DNA of 64,000 bases from assembly GCA_963717745.1 (NCBI GenBank), contig CAVQXJ010000018.1:124001-188000 (forward strand). The letters run 5' to 3'. How positions within the stretch are numbered: position 1 is the first letter of the stretch; each line of letters begins with the position of its first letter. Positions 46,514 through 54,480 of the stretch are shown piece after piece. This DNA is from JACCXG01 sp963717745. GTDB lineage: Bacteria > Acidobacteriota > Vicinamibacteria > Vicinamibacterales > 2-12-FULL-66-21. The position numbers and the translations under genes were made by a program. The notes beneath the pieces are model-generated. The model was not told the origin of the DNA. It was given only the letters and a program-made list of their open reading frames with translations, and made no database searches.

Positions 46514-49133
46514 TCACGCCCCGCTTCGCCGCGGCAACAGCGTCGACACGGCGACGATCAATTCGAGCGGATCGATCGGCTTCACGAGGTGCATCTGGAA
46601 GCCGTTCGCCAGTGAGGTGACGCGGTCCTGCGAGCGGGCGTAAGCGGTGAGTGCCGCGGCGGGGATGCTTCGGGCCGGCTCGTCCATCTGCCGGATGGTG
46701 CGAATGAACTGCAGGCCATCCATGCCGGCCATGCCGATGTCGCTCACGATCACGTCAGGCGGTTGATGCCTGATGGCGTGCAGCGCCGCGGCGCCGCTGC
46801 CGGCGGTGGTCACCTCGGCGCCGGCACCTTCCAGCACGGTTCGCATCAGATCGAGCGAGTCGGCTTCGTCGTCCACCGCCAGCACCCGCACGCCGGTCGA
46901 GCCGCGGCACGTCTTCGAGCGCCGGCGCACGTCGGTCGGTCAGCGGCTGCTCGCGCACGCCAGGGGCCCGCCGGCGGCGCGTGGACGATCATCAGCGGCA
47001 GACGCAGGGTAAAGGTCGCACCTTGGCCCACTCCGCCGCTCGCCACCGTGATGGTGCCGCCGTGGATCTCCGCGAGCTGTTTCGCAATCGACAGCCCCAG
47101 CCCCAGTCCGCCGTGCTCGCGGGAGAAGCTCGCGTCGGCTTGACGGAACCGGTCGAACACGAACGGCAGGAACTCGGGGACGATGCCGATCCCGGTATCG
47201 CTCACGGTGACTTCGACGTGCGAGTTCACCCGGCCGAGGCGGAGCTGCACTTTGCCTCCCCGGGTGGTGAACTTGATGGCGTTCGACAGCAGGTTCCACA
47301 CGATCTGCAGCAGCCGGTCGGGGTCGCCCGAGACCGGCGTCACCATCGGATCGATCACCGATTCCACGCGGACGCCCTTGGCGTCCGCGGCCGGCATGAC
47401 CGTGGCGCACGCCTCGTGGAGGATCCCGGCGAGGTCCACTGGTTCGACGTTCAGACGCAGCCGGCCGGCGATGATCCGCGAGACGTCGAGTACATCCTCG
47501 ATGATCTGTTTGAGCGCGGTGGCGTTGCGCTCCACGGCCTCGAGCGCCGGCTTGGCCCTGTCGGGCGCCAGGGTTCCGAGCTTGAGCATTCGGGCATAGC
47601 CGAGCACCGCGTTGAGCGGCGTCCGCAGCTCATGGGACAGCGTCGCCAGGAATTCATCCTTCAGGCGGCTCGCCTGGGTGGCTTGAGCATAGGAGCGGGC
47701 ATTCTCGACCGCGAGCGATGCGCGCGCGGCGAGCTCGCGGGCGAGCCGCAGATCGTCGTCCGAATACTCGCGTCCCGACTCCGCGCTGACGAACGTGATC
47801 GCGCCGACGGCCTTGCCCTGCGCGATCAGCGGCACGCACATATAGGAGGTGAGCCGGAGCTCTCTGAGCACCCGGCGATGTTCGTCGTCGCGCGCCGCGG
47901 CGTCGAGCAGCTCGCTGGGGATTCGGGACATCATCCTGGCCTCCCGGTGCGAATCACCTCGTGCACCCCGCCGGGCGTGTCCGGATCCGACGGATAGCGC
48001 TCCTGCAGGCTGCGCGCGAGCTCGACCTTGGCCGGATCCACGTGCGCGACCGCCAGCCGATGCAGCGCGCCGCGCTCGCCCAGGATGTCGACGGCGCACC
48101 AGTCGGCGATGGTGGGCACCGCCAGCCTGGCGACCGCCGTCAGCGTGGCCTCGTAATCGAGCGACGACCCCAGCACGGTGCCGGCCTCGGCGAGGAAGGC
48201 GGCCTGTTCCCGGGCATGATCGGCGGCGTCGCGCCCCTGACGCTGCTCTTCGTACAGCTCGGCGGTGGTGATCGAGGCCGCGCTCAGATTGGCGAGCGCG
48301 GTGCCGACCTGAATGTCCACGTCTCGATACTCCCGGCGGTGGTGCGAATAGAACACCATCGTGCCGCCGGCTTCGCCGCGGATGATCAGCGGAAAGACGA
48401 TCAGCGAGGCGATGCCCTCGCGGGCGTAGTCGTCGCGCAGGTGGGCGAGTGCGGGCATCGTCGCGACGTCCTCGCAGATCAGCGGTGCGGTCACCGCGAT
48501 CGGCTGCCTGTCCGCCGTTTCGGCGGCGAGGACCCGCCGGGCGAATGCTTCGGAGATGCCGAACGACTTGACGACCCGCCACCGGTTGCCATCGTCGACG
48601 CGCCACACCGCGTACCCGTCCGAGGAAAAGACTTCCCGCGCCAGGCCGATCGTTCCGGACAACACCGCGTCGACATTCGGCGATCCGAGAATCGAGGCCG
48701 AGGCGACGGCGAGCCCCATCAACCGGCGCTGCAGGTCCTGGAGCTCCGCCTCGATCCGCTTCCGATCCGAAATGTCCCGGGCAATCTTCGACGCCCCCAC
48801 GACCGTGCCGTTCGCGTCGCGGATCGGCGACACGGTCAGCGACACGTCCACCGGCGTGCCGTCCTTGCGCCGGCGCACGGTGTCGAAGTGGTCGACCCGC
48901 TCGCCGCGGCGGATGCGCGCGAGAACCGCATCCTCCTCGCCCACGCGATCCGGCGGGATCACGAGCGTGATGGACCGGCCCACGGCCTCGGCGGCCGGAT
49001 AGCCGAACAGCTGTTCGGCGCCGCGGTTCCACGACGTGATGATGCCGTCGAGATCCTTGCTGACGATGGCGTCTTCGGACGACTCGACGATGGCCGCGAG
49101 TCGCAGCGCGGCATCTGGAGGGGGATTCGTCAT
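46514..49133 (-). CDS. PAS-GAF-GAF hybrid histidine kinase with receiver (two frameshifts)
   Basis: About 870 residues joined. ATG 49133. PAS/PAC (AIVESSEDAIVSKDLDGIIT, GASKIARDISDRKRIEAEL), GAF one (REVFSSDGYAVWRVDDGNRW, GIASLIVFPLIIRGEAGGTM), GAF two (VARLAVPTIADWCAVDIL, GGVHEVIRTGR). A frame change near 47940 leads to RMMSRIPSELLDAAARDDEH and the transmitter: DEFLATLSHELRTPLNAVLG (DHp His), IVWNLLSNAIKFTTRGG, DTGIGIVPEFLPFVFDRFRQ, GGLGLGLSIAKQLAEIHGGT. A second change near 46945 leads to the receiver VRVLAVDDEADSLDLMRT with phospho-acceptor VIVSDIGMAGMDG and LVKPIDP. No membrane span. All catalytic residues are present. Confidence 0.82.
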
Positions 49134-49255
49134 CGATGTCTTGAGATTCTAGCCGCTGCGCGGCATTCGCGTGGCTCACGAGTGACACGATCGGTACTCC
49201 AAGCGCCCCGTGGCTCGCGGCTGCTGGGTGCTCTCAGACGCGAACGGATGATGCG

Positions 49256-49385
49256 AGGGCCGGTGAACTTAACAGGAGGGCCAGGAGGTCAGGAGGAAAC
49301 ACATTGTTTTTTCTCCTGATCTCCTGGCCCTCCTGTGATCGCAGGCGCCACGAACATCACCGGTCGCCAGTCCAAGCGCCCCGCT
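49256..49385. repeat. GGAG/CTCC hairpin repeat, copy 4 (complete unit)
   Basis: The best complete unit: GGCCGGTGAACTTA, 5' arm ACAGGAGGGCCAGGAGGTCA, loop with TTGTTTT, 3' arm TGATCTCCTGGCCCTCCTGT, then GATCGCAGGCGCCACGAAC, ATCACCGGTCGCCAG and TCCAAGCGCCCC. Two stem positions are G facing T, both still pairing in RNA. Outer CCGGTGA and TCACCGG also pair. Lies in the 460-base gap between the divergent kinase and PadR genes, which otherwise holds no gene. Confidence 0.85.
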
Positions 49386-49424
49386 GTTTCGCCGCGGCGG
49401 GGTGCTCACAGCGGGACTCGGGGC

Positions 49425-49481
49425 AATCCGCAGGTCCTGTAAGTGCAGGCGCCGCGAACATCAACGGTCGCGTGTCCAAGC
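49425..49481. repeat. Partial second copy of the right flank of the hairpin repeat
   Basis: TCCTGTAAGTGCAGGCGCCG, CGAACATCAACGGTCGC and GTCCAAGCG repeat, with a few changes, the segment found at 49331-49381, but no hairpin precedes it. It shows that the flank can exist without the stem, or that a second stem was lost. Confidence 0.65.
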
Positions 49482-49536
49482 GGCACGGCGCCGCGGCGGC
49501 GTGGGGTGTGAACCGCCCGCACGGTCGGCTCGTATG

Positions 49537-49577
49537 TTGTCGATAACTTAGGTATCATTGTCGACGACTTAGGCATG
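49537..49577 (+). promoter_or_regulatory. Tandem direct repeat in the padR promoter, probable PadR operator
   Basis: TTGTCGATAACTTAGGTATC (49537) is followed exactly 21 bases later by TTGTCGACGACTTAGGCATG (49558), matching at 16 of 20 positions. A 21-base period puts both sites on one face of the helix. The element is the most A/T-rich stretch nearby, includes a TATCAT that could be a -10 box, and ends 17 bases before the PadR start codon, fitting autorepression. Confidence 0.65.
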
Positions 49578-49594
49578 GGAAGGAACGTATCCGC

Positions 49595-49927
49595 ATGAGC
49601 AGGCCGTCCGACCTGATCCAAGGCACCCTCGATCTGCTGATCCTCAAGACGGTCGCGCTCGAACCCCGGCACGGGTGGGCGATCGCCAAGCGCATTCAGC
49701 AGGTGAGCCGGGACGTGCTGCTGATTACCCAGGGCTCGCTCTATCCCGCGCTGCACCGGCTCGAGCAGCAGGGATGGCTGAAGGCGCAAGCGGGCACTAC
49801 CGACACCGGGCGCGACGCCAAGTTCTACGCGCTCACCGCCGCCGGCCGCAAGCAGCTGGCACGCGAGCTCGAGAGCTGGGAGCGGCTGTCGACGGCGATC
49901 GGCTGGGTGGTGCGCGAAGCCGAATGA
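49595..49927 (+). CDS. PadR family transcriptional regulator
   Basis: 110 residues. SDLIQGTLDLLILKTVALEP, HGWAIAKRIQQVSRDVLLIT, QGSLYPALHRLEQQGWLKAQ and GRDAKFYALTAAGRKQLARE give the complete winged-helix PadR domain; the short C-terminal helix (ELESWERLSTAIGWVVREAE) is the dimerisation arm of the acidobacterial subtype. AGGAACG lies upstream of ATG 49595. Located 25 bases before an ADOP permease gene, an arrangement repeated many times in Acidobacteria, where the regulator is thought to control the permease. Likely binds the 21-base direct repeat upstream of itself. Confidence 0.92.
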   Translation: MSRPSDLIQGTLDLLILKTVALEPRHGWAIAKRIQQVSRDVLLITQGSLYPALHRLEQQGWLKAQAGTTDTGRDAKFYALTAAGRKQLARELESWERLSTAIGWVVREAE

Positions 49928-49952
49928 ATCCACCTCTGATTCGGAGCCTGCC

Positions 49953-52625
49953 ATGTCACGCATGATCGACAAGATCCGCCTGCGGCTGGCGTCGCTGTTT
50001 CGTGCAGGAACAGTGGAGCAGTCGCTCAAGCACGAGATCGCGCTGCACCTGCAGGAGCAGATCGACGAGAACCTCGCCGCCGGGATGACGCCGACGGACG
50101 CGCGCGCCGCTGCGCTACGCGCGTTCGGTTCGCCCAGCCTGATCGAAGAGCAGTGCCGCGATACCCGCCGGGTCGCCTTCGTCGAGCACCTCGTACAGGA
50201 TTTACGCTACACCCTGCGCTCGCTGGTCCGCCAGCCGATGCTGCTGGCCGCCGCGGTGCTGTCGATCGGCGTCGCCATCGCCGCGAACACCACGATTTTC
50301 AGCCTTGCCAGCCAGCTGCTGTTCGCCACCCCTTCGGCGGTGCGACCCGACCGGCTCGTCCACATCTGGCTGGGCGGCGGCAGCAATGTTTCGCATCGCC
50401 AATGGCGTGCCCTCGGCGAGCGTCGCGTGCTCGACGGTCTCACCGGGTTCAATATCGAGACCAGCGCCAACTGGCGTGGACCCGAGCGCACGGTCGACCT
50501 GATTTCCATGGCGGTGGCCGGCAATTTCTTCGACGTGGTCGGCGTACCCATGGCGCTCGGACGCGGCTTCACCGCGCGGGAGGCGCAAGCGGAGCTCGAT
50601 CCCGCCGTCGTCGTCATCAGCCATCGGTTCTGGCGGCAGCGGCTGGGCGGAAGCCCCGCGGTCATCGGCAGCACACTGATCTTCAACGCCCGGCCTTACA
50701 CCGTGACCGGGGTGATTGCCGACGGGGCGCGATCGATTGCCGGATTCGGACTGGCGCCCGAGGTCTACCTGCCGGTCGGCCGCACGCTGATGCCGGACTT
50801 CGACAGCGCCGGCCAGGTCGGCACCATTCAGCTGGTTGGCCGTCTGCGCGACGATCAGACGCTGGCCACGGGACGGGCGGCGGTGGCGGCGGCAGGGCAG
50901 GCTGTGGCGGAGGCGCTTCCGGGCCGCCGGCGGCTCGGCGAGATCACCGTGTTCGCGCCGGTGGGCTCGACGGCGCAGTTCGGCAGCCTGGCGGCCGTCA
51001 GCGCCTTTTTCGCGTTGCTCCTGGTGGCGGTCGGACTGATTCTCGCGATCGCCTGCGCGAACGTCGCCGGGCTGCTGCTCGCCCGTGCCACCGTCCGTAA
51101 CCGTGAAATCGCTCTCCGGGTGGCGCTCGGCGCCAGCCGCTGGCGGTTGGTCCAGCAGCAGCTCGCGGAAGGGTTGTGGATCGCCTGCCTCGGCACCGGC
51201 ACGGGGCTGGTCCTGATGACGCTCATCATCGGCCTGCTCGCCCGGGTGCCGCTGCCCCTGCCGCTGCCGCTCGAGCTGCACGGCGACATCGATCTCCGGC
51301 TGTTGGGGTATTCCGCGGTACTGGCGGTCGTGACGACCATCCTGTGCGGGCTCGCGCCCGCGCTGCAGGCGACGCGGCGGTCACAGCTGCCGGCGCTGAA
51401 GAACCAGGATGCCCTCGGGGCACGGCGGCTCGGCCGCCGATGGTCACTGCGCAATCTCCTCGTCGTCGGACAGGTGGCGGTGGCGCTCGTGCTGCTTGTG
51501 ACCGCGTTATTGTTCGTCCGCAACCTGGCTCGCGCCGCGGATCTGGACCCCGGCTTCGACGTCGCGCGCACGATGGTGGCGCAGACCGGATTCGTGCAGG
51601 GCAAGTTCACCGTCCAGACGGGAACCGCATGGCTCGACGACGCCGTCGAGCGAGTGCGCGGGATCCCTGGAGTGGAGGAGGCGAGCTACGCGTTCGGCGC
51701 TCCGCTCACGCTGCGCAGCGGCATGACCACTGGCGCGCGCGTGGTGGCCAACGGCAAGGAGCCGGGATTCCAGGCGAGCTATCAGGACAGCTTCGTCGGT
51801 CCCGACTACTTCAAGGCCATGGGGATCGAGCTGGTGAAAGGGCGTGAGTTCCGCTCCGATGACCGGCGTGGCGGTCCGGTGGTCGTGGCCGTGAACGAGG
51901 AGTTCGTTCGACGCTATCTGCCCGGCCAGGAGCCGATCGGCGTGCAGCTCCGCTTGCCGGGACCGACCGAGGCCGGCTACCTCGCCGAGGTCGTGGCCGT
52001 GGTGCGGAACGGCAAGTATCGTTCGCTTGGAGAGTCGCAGCAGGCGGCCATTTACGAGGTCTTCGGCCAGCGGGTCAATCAGTTCCGCGTCGCGCACCTC
52101 TTCGTCCGCTCACGCGCCGGTGCCGCGCCGCCGCCGCGCGACATCGCCCGGCTGCTGCAGGAGCTCGATCCCTCGGCGTCGATCGAGGTGCAGCCGATGC
52201 GCACCGCGCTCGCGTTCGCGTTTCTGCCCAGCCGGGTCGGGGCCGGCCTCCTCGGCGCCCTCGGTGCCGTCGGCCTGACGCTGGCGATGGTCGGCTTGTT
52301 CGCGATCGTCGCCTACTCGGTCAGCCGGCGCTACGCCGAGATTGGCATCCGCGTCGCGCTGGGCGCGACGCGGCGCTCGGTCATGACTCTCGTGATACGA
52401 GACGCCGTCACCATCGCCTGCCTGGGTTGCGTGATCGGCCTCGGGGCGGCCTGGCTCGTCACCAGCCCGCTGTCGATGTTTCTGGTCGGGGGCCTCAGCC
52501 CGACCGATCCCGCGACCTTCATCGGCACGACCCTGCTCACGCTTGGCGTGAGCGTGCTGGCCGCCTGGATACCGGCGCGGCGCGCGACGCGGATCGATCC
52601 GGTCACGGCCTTGCGAGCGGAGTAA
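49953..52625 (+). CDS. ADOP-type FtsX/MacB-like permease
   Basis: 890 residues, intact. N-terminal cytoplasmic PadR-linked domain (about 1-80: EQSLKHEIALHLQEQIDENL, DARAAALRAFGSP), then MacB periplasmic and FtsX modules twice: first membrane span near 95-120 (MLLAAAVLSIGVAIAANTTI), periplasmic core, three spans with ILAIACANVAGLLLARATVR and REIALRVALGASRWRLVQQQ, then a second core and YAEIGIRVALGATRRSVMTL, AAWIPARRATRIDPVTALRA-E at the end. No ATPase gene is adjacent, as usual for this acidobacterial duplicated orphaned permease family; function of the family is unproven, perhaps export or envelope stress. Confidence 0.9.
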   Translation: MSRMIDKIRLRLASLFRAGTVEQSLKHEIALHLQEQIDENLAAGMTPTDARAAALRAFGSPSLIEEQCRDTRRVAFVEHLVQDLRYTLRSLVRQPMLLAAAVLSIGVAIAANTTIFSLASQLLFATPSAVRPDRLVHIWLGGGSNVSHRQWRALGERRVLDGLTGFNIETSANWRGPERTVDLISMAVAGNFFDVVGVPMALGRGFTAREAQAELDPAVVVISHRFWRQRLGGSPAVIGSTLIFNARPYTVTGVIADGARSIAGFGLAPEVYLPVGRTLMPDFDSAGQVGTIQLVGRLRDDQTLATGRAAVAAAGQAVAEALPGRRRLGEITVFAPVGSTAQFGSLAAVSAFFALLLVAVGLILAIACANVAGLLLARATVRNREIALRVALGASRWRLVQQQLAEGLWIACLGTGTGLVLMTLIIGLLARVPLPLPLPLELHGDIDLRLLGYSAVLAVVTTILCGLAPALQATRRSQLPALKNQDALGARRLGRRWSLRNLLVVGQVAVALVLLVTALLFVRNLARAADLDPGFDVARTMVAQTGFVQGKFTVQTGTAWLDDAVERVRGIPGVEEASYAFGAPLTLRSGMTTGARVVANGKEPGFQASYQDSFVGPDYFKAMGIELVKGREFRSDDRRGGPVVVAVNEEFVRRYLPGQEPIGVQLRLPGPTEAGYLAEVVAVVRNGKYRSLGESQQAAIYEVFGQRVNQFRVAHLFVRSRAGAAPPPRDIARLLQELDPSASIEVQPMRTALAFAFLPSRVGAGLLGALGAVGLTLAMVGLFAIVAYSVSRRYAEIGIRVALGATRRSVMTLVIRDAVTIACLGCVIGLGAAWLVTSPLSMFLVGGLSPTDPATFIGTTLLTLGVSVLAAWIPARRATRIDPVTALRAE

Positions 52626-52674
52626 CCACGCCAGCGCCGCGACGTGACAAGAGTTTCGTGGCACCATTCAACGG

Positions 52675-53817
52675 GTGAGCGCGGGACTAGGTGAGATCGC
52701 CCTATTGTTCCTGAAACTTGGCACGATCTCGTTCGGCGGGCCGGCGGCGCACATCGCGATGATGGAGGACGAAGTCGTCCGGCGCCGCGGATGGCTGACG
52801 CCGGACCAGTTCCTCGACTATGTCGGCGCCACCAACCTGATCCCGGGCCCGAATTCCACCGAGCTGGCCATTCACATCGGTCACGCCCGCGCTGGATGGC
52901 CGGGGCTGCTGGTCTCCGGATTCTGCTTCATCACTCCGGCCACGCTCATCGTCGGCGCCATTGCATGGGGTTATGTGCGCTACGGCGCGGTGCCGGCGGT
53001 GTCGGGCCTCCTCTACGGCATCAAACCGGTGATCATCGCGATCGTCGCGCAGGCACTATGGGCCCTCGGGCGGACCGCGATCAAGACACCCATTCTGGCG
53101 ATGGTTGGACTGGCGGCGGTCGTGGCCGTCGTCTCCGGCCTCCACGAACTGGCGGTGCTTGCCGGCGTCGGCGTCCTGACCGGTGTCACCCGTCTTGGCG
53201 TCGGCCGCGCCAGGGCGGCTCGATCACTCGTCATGGTGAGCACCGGCGCCGGTGCCAGCGTGGCCGTCTCCGCCGCGGCGGCGGCCGCCGGGACCCTGAG
53301 TGTCGGGCCGTGGCCATTGTTCCTGGTCTTCGCGAAGGCGGGTGCGGTGCTCTTCGGCAGCGGCTACGTCCTGCTCGCGTTCCTGCGTGCCGATCTCGTC
53401 CAGCGCCTTGGCTGGCTGACCGAGCCGCAACTGCTCGATGCGATCGCGATTGGCCAGATGACGCCCGGCCCGGTGTTCACGACCGCCACCTTCATCGGGT
53501 ATGTGCTGGCGGGCCCGGCCGGCGCCGCCGCCGCGACGATCGGCATCTTTCTGCCCGCGTTCGTGTTCGTCGCCGTGAGCGGACCCCTGGTGCCGCGGCT
53601 GCGGCGTTCGGCGGTTGCCGGGGCGGTGCTCGATGGCGTCAACGTCGCGTCCCTTGCGCTGATGGCGGTCGTGTCCTGGCAACTCGGCCGCGCGGCGCTG
53701 GTCGACCCGTTGACCAGCGGCGTGGCCCTGGCCAGCCTGGTCGCCGTCGTGCAGTTCCGGATCAACTCGGCGTGGTTGATCGCCGGCGGCGCCCTGGTCG
53801 GCTGGCTGGCGCAGTGA
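52675..53817 (+). CDS. chrA: Chromate transporter (bidomain ChrA)
   Basis: 380 residues, GTG start at 52675. Two homologous CHR halves: FLKLGTISFGGPAAHIAMME, DYVGATNLIPGPNSTELAIH, GFCFITPATLIVGAIAWGYV and, in the second half, VFAKAGAVLFGSGYVLLAFL, AIAIGQMTPGPVFTTATFIG, IGIFLPAFVFVAVSGPLVPR. About ten membrane spans. The FGGP and PGP motifs that are critical in ChrA proteins are present. Inner-membrane chromate/sulfate efflux. Also a candidate for sulfate-related transport given the sulfonate-type enzymes in the neighbouring cluster, which is inference only. Confidence 0.9.
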   Translation: MSAGLGEIALLFLKLGTISFGGPAAHIAMMEDEVVRRRGWLTPDQFLDYVGATNLIPGPNSTELAIHIGHARAGWPGLLVSGFCFITPATLIVGAIAWGYVRYGAVPAVSGLLYGIKPVIIAIVAQALWALGRTAIKTPILAMVGLAAVVAVVSGLHELAVLAGVGVLTGVTRLGVGRARAARSLVMVSTGAGASVAVSAAAAAAGTLSVGPWPLFLVFAKAGAVLFGSGYVLLAFLRADLVQRLGWLTEPQLLDAIAIGQMTPGPVFTTATFIGYVLAGPAGAAAATIGIFLPAFVFVAVSGPLVPRLRRSAVAGAVLDGVNVASLALMAVVSWQLGRAALVDPLTSGVALASLVAVVQFRINSAWLIAGGALVGWLAQ

Positions 53818-53895
53818 TGGTTGCGGGGGCTCGCAACCGGCGGTACTTGCAGTTGCGGAATGTCGCCCGCTGACCCGTCATCATGATCACCCGCA

Positions 53896-54480
53896 TCAGT
53901 CACCGTCTCCCCGCAATCGCCTCGCATACCAGCAGAGATCAACGACGAGCGAGCGGGCTTTGGCATCGAATCCGGGTTTGAGCAGCGCGCCGTCCTCGGC
54001 GAACATGGAGCGGACGTCGGAGACCGGCAGCGCCTCCGGGATGGGCAACCCGCCCATGGCCATGATCACCAGCCTGAGCTGCGCGAGGCAGTAGATGCCG
54101 CCGAAACCGCCGGAGGAGACGGTGCAAATCGCGACCGGCTTACGCCGAAGAATGCCTGCGACCAGGTAATCCAGCGCGTTCTTCAGGCAGCCCGGGTAGC
54201 CATTCTTGTACTCGGGCGTGACAATCATCAACGCGTCGGCGGCGGCAATGGTCGCCGAGAACTCCGCCAGGCGCGGCGACGGCTCGGACATGTCGGCGAG
54301 CCGCTGCTCCATGATGGGAAAGTCGAGGTCGGACAAGTCGAGCAGCGGCGCGGTGACACCGTCGGTGGCGCGCATGACGGCGTGCACATGGGCGGCAACG
54401 TGAGCACTCTGCCGTCCGATTCTCGCGGTACCAAGGAGCAATGGAATCGTGAGCGGCATCGAGGAATCGCGGCGACTCAT
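53896..54480 (-). CDS. NADPH-dependent FMN reductase
   Basis: 194 residues, flavodoxin-like fold of the SsuE/ChrR-type reductases. Start ATG 54480 overlaps the stop of the upstream gene (ATGA), so it is co-translated with the membrane/phosphatase fusion. LLLGTARIGRQSAHVAAHVH (FMN phosphate loop), DALMIVTPEYKNGYPGCLKN-ALDYL (flavin-binding signature) and AICTVSSGGFGGIYCLAQLR are present. It could supply reduced FMN to the LLM enzyme at 61.7 kb or to the acyl-CoA-dehydrogenase-like oxygenase next door. Last gene of the minus-strand unit. Confidence 0.88.
   Translation of the reverse strand: MSRRDSSMPLTIPLLLGTARIGRQSAHVAAHVHAVMRATDGVTAPLLDLSDLDFPIMEQRLADMSEPSPRLAEFSATIAAADALMIVTPEYKNGYPGCLKNALDYLVAGILRRKPVAICTVSSGGFGGIYCLAQLRLVIMAMGGLPIPEALPVSDVRSMFAEDGALLKPGFDAKARSLVVDLCWYARRLRGDGD

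Noticed and set aside
4361..49385. CRISPR array
   Set aside because: The repeats are widely dispersed single hairpins without regular spacers and without cas genes.
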